From: Aminipila terrae
GTDB lineage: Bacteria > Bacillota > Clostridia > Peptostreptococcales > Anaerovoracaceae
Assembly (NCBI RefSeq): GCF_010120715.1
Contig: NZ_CP047591.1
Coordinates: forward strand, 2,604,001-2,668,000
Reading direction: 5' to 3'
DNA: 64,000 nt
In this document: positions 8,875 to 16,897 of the stretch, in pieces
How the letters are laid out: every line of letters begins with the position of its first letter
Numbering within the stretch: position 1 is the stretch's first letter
The notes under the pieces: model-generated
What the model was told of the DNA's origin: nothing
Databases searched by the model: none
Seen by the model: only the letters and a program-made list of their open reading frames with translations
Made by a program: the position numbers and the translations under genes

Positions 8875-9114
8875 ATGGATTATTTAAAAATAATGTTTTA
8901 TGGCGTAATAAGTGCCATAATTTTTACGATCTTTACTCTAGTAATTGGGAATTGGATTGGAATGATTATATTTAAAGGAGACCAATATGAGCTTTCGTAT
9001 CATATATTTACTAGAATGGGTTTAATTGCACTCAGTGGAATAATTATTACCTGTACAATAATTATTGTAAAAAAACTTAATCAGGTTAATGAGGTCCTAA
9101 AAAATTCCAAATAA
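8875..9114 (+). CDS. small two-helix membrane protein
   Basis: 79 codons from ATG 8875, chosen because AAAGGAGA lies 6 bp upstream; the frame is open further up but has no other good site. Two hydrophobic segments, about residues 8-30 and 46-66, are separated by a short loop with Lys/Asp/Glu, and a basic KKLNQVNEVLKNSK tail should be cytoplasmic. The secreted protein gene follows 82 bp downstream on the same strand. Small membrane proteins paired with secreted proteins are often immunity or export partners, so the pairing is worth noting, but nothing in the sequence proves that role. Confidence 0.6.
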   Translation: MDYLKIMFYGVISAIIFTIFTLVIGNWIGMIIFKGDQYELSYHIFTRMGLIALSGIIITCTIIIVKKLNQVNEVLKNSK

Positions 9115-9196
9115 ATTAATTCAAAAAGGGGGGTAGTCATAATTATAGTATTTGGTTTTTTAGTAATTTAAATTTGTACAAAAGAGAGGTATTATT

Positions 9197-10114
9197 ATGA
9201 AAAAAAAAGTATTTAGTATTTTTTTAACTTTAGCATTATCACTTTCAATGGGGGTTACATCATTTGCATCAAGCAATGATTTAAGTAGTGATAGTGATGT
9301 TTGTAAAAGTTTTAGTATTAACGAATATGATGTAGTTACAGAATTAAGAAGTAATTCAGATCAGGATTTAGAAGAAAAAGGCTATAGCGAAGATGAAATT
9401 AAAGAAATTAGATCTGATGAATATGAGCAAGACCTATTAAAAAGAAGCCAATTATCAGACTCTGAATTAAAATCAGAATTTAATTATAATGAAGAACAAA
9501 TAGAAGTTTTAAAAAATTACGAAGGTGAGCCAATCCAAGAAGTACCAGAAATGAGAGCAGTAGCAGCAACCTGTAATGGAACTGTAAGCTGTCCAACAGC
9601 TAGTAGCGAATTTATTTATATTAAACTAAATTGGAAATGGACAACAGCACCATCTTTTAGGACAGTTGACGCAGCAGCAGTTAGATGGAAAGGTACCGAT
9701 ACAGGCGGTAATCCTTTAAATGTTGCTTTAAATAACAATGCTTCGAATTCATACTGTACAGTTAATTATGTATATTTTGCAGGTGAGAAGCCTTCTACAT
9801 CTGTAAAAAAAGCTTTAACTGTAACAGATTCTTATGGCAAAGCATATTCTGATTTTGCAATGACAAAAATTTCTAACGGAGACATTAACCAGTGGGCTAA
9901 GTCAGGAGAATTACAAATTAAGGTAGATAAAACAGGGACAAAGCCAATAAAAGAAGTGGCTGTTTGTTTTTCGTATGGCCATTCAACTGTATCAGCTAGT
10001 GGTGTATCAGTATCCTGGCCTGCAGGATTTTCTATTTCCTTTTCCTCAGGCGTTACTACTATGTTTACAGAACCAAGAAGAGTTTCCAATACTGGTTCAA
10101 TAACTAGTTATTAA
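9197..10114 (+). CDS. secreted hypothetical protein with signal peptide
   Basis: 305 codons, start ATG 9197 after AGAGAGGTATT. The N-terminus is a clear signal peptide: KKK, a hydrophobic core (IFLTLALSLSMG) and a cleavage site around SFA-SS (residues 25-27). The next 95 residues are acidic and contain two related motifs, LEEKGYSEDEIKEI and LKSEFNYNEEQIEVL, each a short helical repeat of the type 'D-x-E-L-x-x-x-G-Y-x-x-x-Q-I'. After MRAVAATC the mature domain is beta-rich, with many Ser/Thr/Val and aromatic residues (LNWKWTTAPSFRT) and four Cys. The layout resembles a propeptide plus a secreted beta-sandwich, but I cannot assign a family. It may be exported and processed between residues 110 and 125. 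It sits alone apart from the small membrane protein upstream. Confidence 0.7.
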   Translation: MKKKVFSIFLTLALSLSMGVTSFASSNDLSSDSDVCKSFSINEYDVVTELRSNSDQDLEEKGYSEDEIKEIRSDEYEQDLLKRSQLSDSELKSEFNYNEEQIEVLKNYEGEPIQEVPEMRAVAATCNGTVSCPTASSEFIYIKLNWKWTTAPSFRTVDAAAVRWKGTDTGGNPLNVALNNNASNSYCTVNYVYFAGEKPSTSVKKALTVTDSYGKAYSDFAMTKISNGDINQWAKSGELQIKVDKTGTKPIKEVAVCFSYGHSTVSASGVSVSWPAGFSISFSSGVTTMFTEPRRVSNTGSITSY

Positions 10115-10490
10115 TTACATACTATAAAATGTTACACAGATGTATATTTAGGATCTGCAAACAAAATAAGACTTACAGATTACCTTGAAGCCTATGGATT
10201 ATTAGGTCATCTGTGTAGAAAAAGTATATGGGGTCAGTGCTGGTACTAGATATGAAACAAAAGATTGGGAAATAATATGAAAAAATAATATACAGCAGTT
10301 CTTTGTATATACACCACAATATATATTTCTACGGATGTGAAAAATCAAAGGGAATTTACTGTAAGTTCTTCAGTATTTAAAATCAGAAGCATTTGATTAA
10401 TTTAAAAATAAGTTAGATAGTTATATCTAACTTATTTTTGTTATACAGTTTTAAATTTACTAAACCTGCTAATTAAAGCCAAGCTTTGGG
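10115..10490. other. gene-free stretch with protein debris
   Basis: No intact frame. Around 10152-10220 the plus strand reads SANKIRLTDYLEAYGLL for a short distance without start or continuation, which looks like a leftover of a coding sequence. A hairpin-like AACTTATTTTT region near 10410-10440 could be a terminator. Nothing else supported. Confidence 0.3.
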
Positions 10491-10800
10491 AAGGTTATTG
10501 CCTTAAATATTTCTACTGATATGGAGGCCATGGACAAATTAAAAAGTAGGTGGAATGACCTAAATACGGGTATGGTATTGGTTTCAAAATATTCTCCATA
10601 CAGAGCTGTAGTAACACCATTGTTAGATAATATTTAGCAGATTGCAGAGGCTGCGGAAGAGGAAGACTAAAAGATAACGGTAATCGTACCTCAGTTTCTG
10701 ACACGTGGAACTCTGACTAGTATCTTGCACAATCATACCGGTCTATTTATTCGTGAAAGCCTTTTAAAGAAGGGAAACATCATTGTAGCCACTTATCTAG
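10491..10800 (+). pseudogene. C-terminal remnant of an APC-family amino acid permease
   Basis: Read from 10491, the plus strand encodes IALNISTDMEAMDKLKSRW, VLVSKYSPYRAVVTPLLD and VPQFLTRGTLTSILHNHTG, typical of the cytoplasmic C-terminal domain of large APC-superfamily permeases of Firmicutes. The frame has two in-frame stops (TAG after LLDNI, TAA after EEED) and loses all transmembrane helices upstream. It is therefore a decayed fragment, not a sequencing artefact of one indel. Confidence 0.6.
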
Positions 10801-11114
10801 TGGGGTTTTCTATTCCATACTTAAGCAATTATCAAGAATAGGTTAAAACATCCCCAAATGACATCATTGGAACGAAATACAATCATTGATAAACATCTAA
10901 ATTTGAATGAAAACCACAAATAACCAAAAGGAATCCCGCAGGTAGTTCAGGGGTTTTTAGTTTTTGATTTGAGGGGAGAAAAATGGATTTGACTACAACA
11001 GTACTACAACTGGAGAATATTTGTATTTATAAAAATTGCCATATATGATAATCTAAAAGTAATTATTAACGACGATGAAATGTTTATAGAAAAGAAATTT
11101 GGGGGTAATATTGC
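10801..11114. other. intergenic region before the WYL genes
   Basis: Contains a terminator-like hairpin (AATCCC / GGGGTT, about 10932-10959, followed by TTTAGTTTTT) and the AT-rich upstream region of the first WYL gene. No gene seen. It is the likely site of the promoter controlled by the WYL regulators, but I cannot point to a certain -35/-10 pair. Confidence 0.35.
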
Positions 11115-12365
11115 TTGAGTGAATTTTCAGAGCTGATTAAGAAATTTGATAAGATTAGAGACTACATGCGAGAGTTCTATGTATATGGCTTTAAATCTCG
11201 CGAGGATTATGATAAAAAGAGCCTTCGCAGTTATGATAACGAAAAACGCAGGATAGAAAGTTACCTTTCTGATTATATGTCATTTCGTCACGATGAAAAT
11301 AATAAAAATATTTTTATATCGATAGATAGTTCTGATATACCGACCAATCCTCTTTATCGTGCTTTTAAAGCTAAATCATTTACTAAAAATGATATTACTT
11401 TAAATTTTATAATTCTTGATATTCTTGATGGTGGAGAGAGACATTCTGCAAATGAGGTAGCTGATAAAATTGCAGATGAATATCTAACGTACTTTGAAAA
11501 CCCAGTGATATGGGATTTATCAACGGTAAGGAACAAGCTTTCTGAATATGTTAATCTTGGAATACTACAAACGGAAAAAGATGGGAAAAGGTTACTATAC
11601 TCACTGAAAAAAACAGACATTAATTTAGATGAACTTTGCGACGCACTGGCGTTTTTCAGCGAGATCTCTCCTCTAGGAGTTGTTGGGAGTTTTTTACTTG
11701 ACAAATGCAATTATAATAATAGCATTTTATCTTTTAAGCACCATTATATTATGCATGCATTAGAAAGCGAAATTGTTTATACACTCCTTCATGCAATTCA
11801 TAATAAAGAAAAAGTGGAAATCAAAAACCATAGCCCTCGCTCTGATAGGGATATAATCCTTGAAATCATACCGCTCAAATTTCTTATAAGCGCCCAAGGA
11901 GGGAGAAGATATCTTTGTGCCTACAGTTCAAAATTTAGAGCGATTGTAGATTTCAGATTAGATTACATAATGTCTGTTAAAGTATTGGGAAAAGCAAATA
12001 ATTATACTGAGCATTACGAAAAGCTAGAACGGATACTTTCATGTACATGGAGTGCTTCCTTTGGCAATGCTAAAAGACTCGAATGGTTAAAGATGAAGCT
12101 TAGTATTCCGCATAATGAACGGTTCATTGTAAATCGCATTGAGCGTGAGGGTAGGCACGGCAAGCTTACGCAAATTGATGAAACAACATATGAATATTTT
12201 ATTGAAGTATTTGACACAATGGAAATGATGCCTTGGATCAGAACCTTTATTGGCAGGATTATTTCCATTGAGAGTAGCAATATAGAAGTAACACAGACCT
12301 TTTATTCTGATTTGGAGAAGATGTATCAATTATACAATGGAGGTGATGGGAATGCTGTTCAGTGA
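11115..12365 (+). CDS. WYL-domain transcriptional regulator (first of a pair)
   Basis: 416 codons with a TTG start at 11115; GGGGG at 11101-11105 is the only candidate site. The N-terminal half contains a helical, winged-helix-like region (HSANEVADKIADEYLTYF). The second half carries a WYL domain: IIPLKFLISAQGGRRYLCAY followed by FRAIVDFRLDYIMSVKVLG, the usual 'PL-x-L...RWYL...FRLDRI' pattern. WYL domains bind nucleotides or nucleic acid and control DNA-damage, CRISPR and conflict genes. The gene overlaps the second WYL gene and directly precedes the RNA-repair genes, so the pair probably senses RNA damage and regulates the cluster. Base composition is less AT-extreme than the cassette at 1994-4757, so it probably has a different origin. 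Confidence 0.75.
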   Translation: MSEFSELIKKFDKIRDYMREFYVYGFKSREDYDKKSLRSYDNEKRRIESYLSDYMSFRHDENNKNIFISIDSSDIPTNPLYRAFKAKSFTKNDITLNFIILDILDGGERHSANEVADKIADEYLTYFENPVIWDLSTVRNKLSEYVNLGILQTEKDGKRLLYSLKKTDINLDELCDALAFFSEISPLGVVGSFLLDKCNYNNSILSFKHHYIMHALESEIVYTLLHAIHNKEKVEIKNHSPRSDRDIILEIIPLKFLISAQGGRRYLCAYSSKFRAIVDFRLDYIMSVKVLGKANNYTEHYEKLERILSCTWSASFGNAKRLEWLKMKLSIPHNERFIVNRIEREGRHGKLTQIDETTYEYFIEVFDTMEMMPWIRTFIGRIISIESSNIEVTQTFYSDLEKMYQLYNGGDGNAVQ

Positions 12366-13263
12366 AATTTATAGTGCCTACTACAATGCTGTTGCTCATC
12401 TTATAAGCAAAGCTATTGACGGAGATCTTAATGAAAAAACGGCAAGTGATCTTATTCGAGATTCAGCATTCTCGGAAAGCTTTGTATATATTCTTAATGC
12501 AATTAAAAATGAGGAATGGCAGGTTATAAACAAAGAGCTCAAAACTCCTATCAAACATAAACCATCTATGCCACTAACTACACTTCAGCTTAGCTTTTTA
12601 AAAGCAATCAGTCTGGATGCTAGGTTTGCACTGTTTTCAGAAGGGATTAAAGGGCTTGAAGGCATAGCACCTCTGTATGTTGACAAGGACTTTTATTACA
12701 CAGACATAATTAAAGATGGTGACCCTTATGAAAGCGATGAATATAGAAAAAATTTTAAAACAGTTCTGCAGGCCTTAACGGATAAAAGAAAGCTGCTGGT
12801 TTCCTTTAAAAGTGGGAAAGGACATACACACAAGAATACATATGTGCCAAGAAAACTGGAATACTCTCAAAAGGATGATAAGTTTAGGCTGATATGCAAA
12901 GGAAATTATAAGATGGTGGTAATAAACTTAGCAAGAATTACCAACTGCCAACTAGGAGAGCACTTTGAAGAAGCTGCAATAAAACCATATAATAGAAAGA
13001 AAAGCTCAGTTGTATTGGAAATTATAGACGAACGGAATGCACTTGAACGTTCAATGCTCCATTTCGCTAACTTTGAAAAGGAAACGAAGCAAATAGAAAA
13101 AGATATATACCAAATGAAAATTATATACAATGGGGAGGATGAAACAGAGGTCTTAATCAGGGTATTATCCTTCGGGCCGATGCTAAAAGTATTAGAGCCG
13201 AAAGCTTTTACAGATCAAATTAAACAAAGATTATCAAATCAAGAAAAGTTGCGAGTTTTATAA
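12352..13263 (+). CDS. WYL-domain transcriptional regulator (second of a pair)
   Basis: 303 codons from ATG 12352. I prefer this start over ATG 12337 because GGAGGTG (12339-12345) lies 6 bp upstream. It overlaps the first WYL gene by 14 bp, so translation is coupled. The WYL domain is in the middle: KRKLLVSFKSGKG, then YVPRKLEYSQKDDKFRLIC and VVINLARITNCQLG. A C-terminal extension (RVLSFGPMLKVLEP) resembles the WCX domain that follows WYL in PafBC-like proteins. No obvious helix-turn-helix is visible in the N-terminal part, so the two WYL proteins may work as a heteromer with the DNA-binding helices in the first. The stop codon lies inside the terminator hairpin at 13245-13281. Confidence 0.75.
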   Translation: MLFSEIYSAYYNAVAHLISKAIDGDLNEKTASDLIRDSAFSESFVYILNAIKNEEWQVINKELKTPIKHKPSMPLTTLQLSFLKAISLDARFALFSEGIKGLEGIAPLYVDKDFYYTDIIKDGDPYESDEYRKNFKTVLQALTDKRKLLVSFKSGKGHTHKNTYVPRKLEYSQKDDKFRLICKGNYKMVVINLARITNCQLGEHFEEAAIKPYNRKKSSVVLEIIDERNALERSMLHFANFEKETKQIEKDIYQMKIIYNGEDETEVLIRVLSFGPMLKVLEPKAFTDQIKQRLSNQEKLRVL

Positions 13264-13281
13264 AGTTCGCAACTTTTTTTC
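13245..13281 (+). terminator. intrinsic terminator overlapping the WYL2 stop codon
   Basis: The stem AAGTTGCGA / TTCGCAACTT is followed by a T8 tract. It separates the regulators from the structured RNA region, which must then have its own promoter or depend on read-through. Confidence 0.75.
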
Positions 13282-13311
13282 CATGATAAAGGATAAATTT
13301 TCCTGTAATAT

Positions 13312-13717
13312 TAGTTTGCAAGGTTGCTTTTGCGGGAAGATAAAAATATTCTTCTGCGGTGCCCGAGGTGTTACCAGAGGGTATACCAAGTAAGGCTTGC
13401 CCGAAATGCAGGTTCAATTCCTGCTCTAAGCAAAAAGCTTAGCCATGGTTTGGAAACTTCTACGTGAGTTCGAATCTCACCGGAACAAAATTGTTCTGCT
13501 AGCGGTTTAGTGAAGTTGTAAAATCTATTAAGAAGATAGGTTAAATGGAAAAGGAAAGTGAGCAGATTATCCGGCTGAACAACCAGCGAGCGTGACTTTG
13601 CCTTGCCGAAGAGTGGATACCGATGATGTTTATATAAGCCCAAAGCTTTGCTTCCGGTTTATATATAATACATCTTAAACTCTTTGCCGCAAAAGTAATG
13701 CGGATAATTTGCAACTA
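13312..13717 (+). ncRNA. structured RNA with two tandem permuted tRNA-like modules, upstream of slipin-rtcB
   Basis: No credible gene in about 450 bp, but dense structure. The ends pair: 13324-13335 with 13687-13698 (12 bp, one G-U) and, outside that, 13312-13321 with 13709-13717 (9 bp, one bulge). Inside lie two T-arms with consensus T-loops: GCAGG-TTCAATT-CCTGC (13408-13424) and GTGAG-TTCGAAT-CTCAC (13464-13480). Each is followed directly by a hairpin of acceptor-stem length: CTAAGC-aaaaa-GCTTAG (6 bp) and CGGAACA-aaat-TGTTCTG (7 bp). A GG-containing, D-arm-like stretch comes next. So the order is T-arm, capped acceptor, D-arm, a circular permutation of tRNA. Other hairpins: 13369-13388, 13522-13542 and 13622-13673. 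The tRNA-like domain of the bacterial Y RNA YrlA, linked to Rsr/RtcB operons elsewhere, has a similar closed acceptor. No Rsr gene is present here. It may also act as the leader of the slipin gene. Confidence 0.6.
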
Positions 13718-13753
13718 CACAAAAACAAAATACCCTATATGGAGGTAAATAAT

Positions 13754-14851
13754 ATGAAAATGATAATTAATGAAAACCAAAGAGGATTGCTTTTTAAGGA
13801 TGGAAAATTTCTAAAAATGCTTGTACCAGGTAAGTATACATTTTTTAATAAGCAGAAAAAGGTAGTGGTTGTAAATACTTCGGAAGAGTTTAAGCTTACG
13901 GGATATGACTTGTCTATTTTCCTAAAGAATGAAGAGCTTGCAAAACAGCTTGCTGTTGTGGACGTAAAAGATGAAACACTTGTACTTCATTATATAAATG
14001 GTAAGTTTAGTGATTGTCTGCAAAGTGGCAAATATGCCTATTGGACAATATTTGATCAACATGAGTTTAAGGAAATTGATATTAAAAACCCAGAAGTGGA
14101 TGAGAGTATTTCAAAGTTTATTTTTACGTTTATCCCAAGAAAGTATTTTTTCAAGATTGAGGTAGCTCAATATCAGAAGGCAAGACTTTATTTTGATCAA
14201 AAGTATGTCAAGCTACTTGATGAGGGTACCTATTATTTCTGGAATAATGGCACTAAAATTGAGGTTGGCTTTGCTGACACAAGACTTATGCAGATGGATA
14301 TTGCGGGACAAGAAATTTTAACCCTTGATAAAGTTGCATTGAGAATCAACTTCGTCTGCCATTATAAAATTATGGACTATGTGAAAATTTACACCGAAAT
14401 TGAAGATTTTGAACAGCAGATGCATGTTACCTTGCAGCTTGCTCTTCGTGAATATATAGGCAAGTACCGTTTAGATGAGATTCTTGAAAATAAAGAGCAA
14501 ATATCAAAATTGGCATATCAAAAACTCAAAGAGAAGGAAGGAGATTATTTTATCAAGGTTGTAGACGCAGGTGTCAAGGATGTCATTCTTCCTGGAGAAA
14601 TACGTGATATAATGAATACTGTGCTTATCGCAGAGAAAAAAGCGCAGGCAAATGTAATCACAAGACGCGAGGAAGTTGCATCAACAAGAAGCTTGCTTAA
14701 CACTGCAAAGCTTATGGAAGAAAATCAAACTTTGTATAAGCTTAAAGAACTAGAATATCTTGAAAAAATATGTGAGAATGTAGGCAGTATCAGCGTAAGT
14801 GGTGGAACAGATCTACTCTCACAATTGACCAAAATACTTAGAGGTGCTTAA
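13754..14851 (+). CDS. slipin / band-7 (SPFH) family protein of the RNA-repair cluster
   Basis: 365 codons from ATG 13754, chosen for the GGAGGT site at 13741-13746; the open frame extends upstream into the RNA region. The N-terminal 120 residues hold repeated short modules (QRGLLFKDGKFLKMLVPGKY; YQKARLYFDQKYVKLLDEG) of the type found before the SPFH core in this slipin subgroup. The SPFH domain covers roughly residues 125-300, with ALREYIGKYRLDEIL and GVKDVILPGEIRDIM typical of slipins. A helical tail with EKKAQANVITRREEVASTR follows. No strong transmembrane helix is visible. Slipins of this kind recur beside RtcB and are thought to form a scaffold, possibly at the membrane. It is followed by rtcB after 57 bp. 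Confidence 0.8.
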   Translation: MKMIINENQRGLLFKDGKFLKMLVPGKYTFFNKQKKVVVVNTSEEFKLTGYDLSIFLKNEELAKQLAVVDVKDETLVLHYINGKFSDCLQSGKYAYWTIFDQHEFKEIDIKNPEVDESISKFIFTFIPRKYFFKIEVAQYQKARLYFDQKYVKLLDEGTYYFWNNGTKIEVGFADTRLMQMDIAGQEILTLDKVALRINFVCHYKIMDYVKIYTEIEDFEQQMHVTLQLALREYIGKYRLDEILENKEQISKLAYQKLKEKEGDYFIKVVDAGVKDVILPGEIRDIMNTVLIAEKKAQANVITRREEVASTRSLLNTAKLMEENQTLYKLKELEYLEKICENVGSISVSGGTDLLSQLTKILRGA

Positions 14852-14908
14852 TGTTCAGGGGGAGAACATAGGATGTTCAGCAAATCCCTCAAAAAGAAGG
14901 TGAAAATA

Positions 14909-16111
14909 ATGTTTGAAATAAAGGGTGAATTTACTACCGCGAAAGTGTTCACAGAAAATATAGAAGAGATTGCAATTGCACAAATTAAACAGTTGTGTGA
15001 TATGGAATATACATATAAAAGTAAAGTCCGTATTATGCCGGATGTACACGCAGGTGCAGGTTGTACGATTGGTACGACCATGACCATTTTCGATAAGGTT
15101 GTACCTAATCTTGTTGGTGTGGATATCGGCTGTGGGATGGAGACAATCCAGATTGCAGAGAAACATATTGAACTTACCAAACTGGATAAGCTGATTTATG
15201 AAAAAATACCATCTGGAATGAACATCAGGGATACTATCCATAAATACAATGATGAAATAGACTTTAATGAGCTTAAATGCAAGGATAAAGTGAATCTTGA
15301 CAGGGCAACAAGAAGCATAGGTACTCTTGGCGGAGGAAATCATTTTATAGAGGTTGATAAGGATTCTGAAGGAAATTTATATGTGGTTGTTCATTCTGGC
15401 AGCCGCCATTTAGGAAATGAGGTAGCAAAACTGTATCAGGATTTAGGTTATCAAAGATTGAATGGAAATGACCAAAGAGCACTTAATAGCTTGATTGCCC
15501 AATATAAGGCGCAAGGCAGAGAAAAGGAAATTCAGTCAGCTATAAAGGAACTTAAAAAACAAGTAATTAGCAGCATTCCTCATTCGCTTGCTTATGTCAG
15601 TGAGGATTTGTTTAATGACTATATCCATGATATGCAAATCATCCAATACTTTGCTGAGCTTAACCGCAAGGCGATGGTAAATGAAATTATAAAAGGTATG
15701 AAACTTGAGGTGATAGATCAATTTACGACAACACACAACTACATTGATACCAATGCAATGATTTTGCGTAAGGGTGCAGTTTCTGCAAAATTAGGTGAAA
15801 AACTTTTAATACCTATCAATATGCGTGACGGAAGTCTAATCTGTGTTGGAAAAGGTAATGAAGACTGGAATTGTTCTGCACCACACGGAGCAGGTAGACT
15901 GATGAGCAGGACCCAGGCACGAAACACCTTTACCGTATCTGAATTTAAAAATCAGATGAAGGATATTTATACAACTTCGGTAAACAAGAATACACTTGAT
16001 GAATGCCCTATGGCATATAAAGATATGAAAGACATCGTGGATAACATTGGTCCCACTGCAGATATCATTGGAATAATAAAACCTATATATAATTTCAAGG
16101 CGGGAGAATAA
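14909..16111 (+). CDS. rtcB: RNA-splicing/repair ligase RtcB
   Basis: 400 codons from ATG 14909, with GAAGGTG 6 bp upstream; family members start with this M-x-EIKG, so the upstream ATG 14873 is less likely. RtcB joins RNA 2',3'-cyclic phosphate or 3'-phosphate ends to 5'-OH ends using GTP and Mn2+. Visible motifs are MPDVHAGAGCTIGTTM, the metal-binding VDIGCGME (Asp72, Cys75), GGGNHFIEV, HSGSRHLG, and APHGAGR with the His that is guanylylated. All key residues are present, so it should be active. It lies between the slipin gene and the nucleotidyltransferase gene, whose ATG overlaps the rtcB stop by one base. Likely substrates are tRNAs cut by stress or toxin nucleases. No RtcA gene is nearby. 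Confidence 0.93.
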   Translation: MFEIKGEFTTAKVFTENIEEIAIAQIKQLCDMEYTYKSKVRIMPDVHAGAGCTIGTTMTIFDKVVPNLVGVDIGCGMETIQIAEKHIELTKLDKLIYEKIPSGMNIRDTIHKYNDEIDFNELKCKDKVNLDRATRSIGTLGGGNHFIEVDKDSEGNLYVVVHSGSRHLGNEVAKLYQDLGYQRLNGNDQRALNSLIAQYKAQGREKEIQSAIKELKKQVISSIPHSLAYVSEDLFNDYIHDMQIIQYFAELNRKAMVNEIIKGMKLEVIDQFTTTHNYIDTNAMILRKGAVSAKLGEKLLIPINMRDGSLICVGKGNEDWNCSAPHGAGRLMSRTQARNTFTVSEFKNQMKDIYTTSVNKNTLDECPMAYKDMKDIVDNIGPTADIIGIIKPIYNFKAGE

Positions 16112-16869
16112 TGAAAGAAGAAATAATAAAAAGATTAGAACAAATTGAAGAAAAAGAAAAAGTGAAAATACTGTATGCTGTTGAGTCTGGAAGTAGAGCT
16201 TGGGGATTTGCGTCACCTGACAGTGACTATGATGTACGTTTTATCTATTTAAGGCAAAAAGAGTTTTATTTGAAGTTAGAAAAAACCCGCGATGTTATTG
16301 AAGTGCCAATAAATGATATTCTTGATATCAATGGGTGGGATTTTCAAAAAGCGTTAAGACTCTTACATACTTCAAATCCTACGCTTTTTGAATGGACCAA
16401 CTCACCCGTTATATACAAAACTACACGATTTTTTGAAGAATTTAAGGATCATATCAATGATTACTTTAAAGCAAAATCAGGGCTTTACCATTATCTTAAT
16501 ACTGCAGCGAGTAATTACAGAGAATACTTAAAGGGGGATTTTGTAAAAGCAAAGAAGTATTTTTATGTAATAAGGCCAATTCTGGCGTGCAAGTGGATAT
16601 TAAAAGAGAACACGCCACCTCCTATGCTCTTTACAGATTTGGCGGAAAGTGTACTTGATGAGGAGTTAAAGCCAGTTATTGAAAAACTTCTTGAAATGAA
16701 AATGTCATTGCCTGAGATTGGCCAAATACCAAAGATTAATCAACTTAATCAGTATATTGAGAAGAATTTAATTCAATTAAAAGAAGAAATTGATAGTTTA
16801 CTAAGAAATGATAGCAATGATTTTGAACAGCTAAATCGTATTTTTTTAGAAGCATTGGAGTTGATATAG
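16111..16869 (+). CDS. RlaP-like nucleotidyltransferase (DNA polymerase beta superfamily)
   Basis: 252 codons; ATG 16111 overlaps the rtcB stop (TAATGA), with GGGAGAA upstream. The N-terminal nucleotidyltransferase signature is VESGSRAWGFASPDSDYDVR: GS at residues 27-28, then Asp39 and Asp41 as the metal-binding pair. This is PF10127, the RlaP family found in RNA-repair neighbourhoods. The C-terminal half is helical with several aromatic and basic residues (YFYVIRPILACKWIL). Such enzymes are predicted to add nucleotides to RNA ends, possibly repairing a tRNA 3' end before or after ligation by RtcB. Translational coupling with rtcB supports joint function. The exact substrate is not known. Confidence 0.85.
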   Translation: MKEEIIKRLEQIEEKEKVKILYAVESGSRAWGFASPDSDYDVRFIYLRQKEFYLKLEKTRDVIEVPINDILDINGWDFQKALRLLHTSNPTLFEWTNSPVIYKTTRFFEEFKDHINDYFKAKSGLYHYLNTAASNYREYLKGDFVKAKKYFYVIRPILACKWILKENTPPPMLFTDLAESVLDEELKPVIEKLLEMKMSLPEIGQIPKINQLNQYIEKNLIQLKEEIDSLLRNDSNDFEQLNRIFLEALELI

Positions 16870-16897
16870 ATATGTAATATCTGAGAGGAACATATAG

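Noticed and set aside
13400..13500. Two ordinary tRNA genes
   Set aside because: The T-arms are canonical, but the acceptor strands pair with sequence directly downstream, not with bases 60 nt upstream, and no anticodon arm of standard form is found.
13371..13643. A 90-codon minus-strand ORF in the RNA region
   Set aside because: It lies inside the structured RNA, antisense to the T-arms, with no ribosome binding site and no family resemblance.
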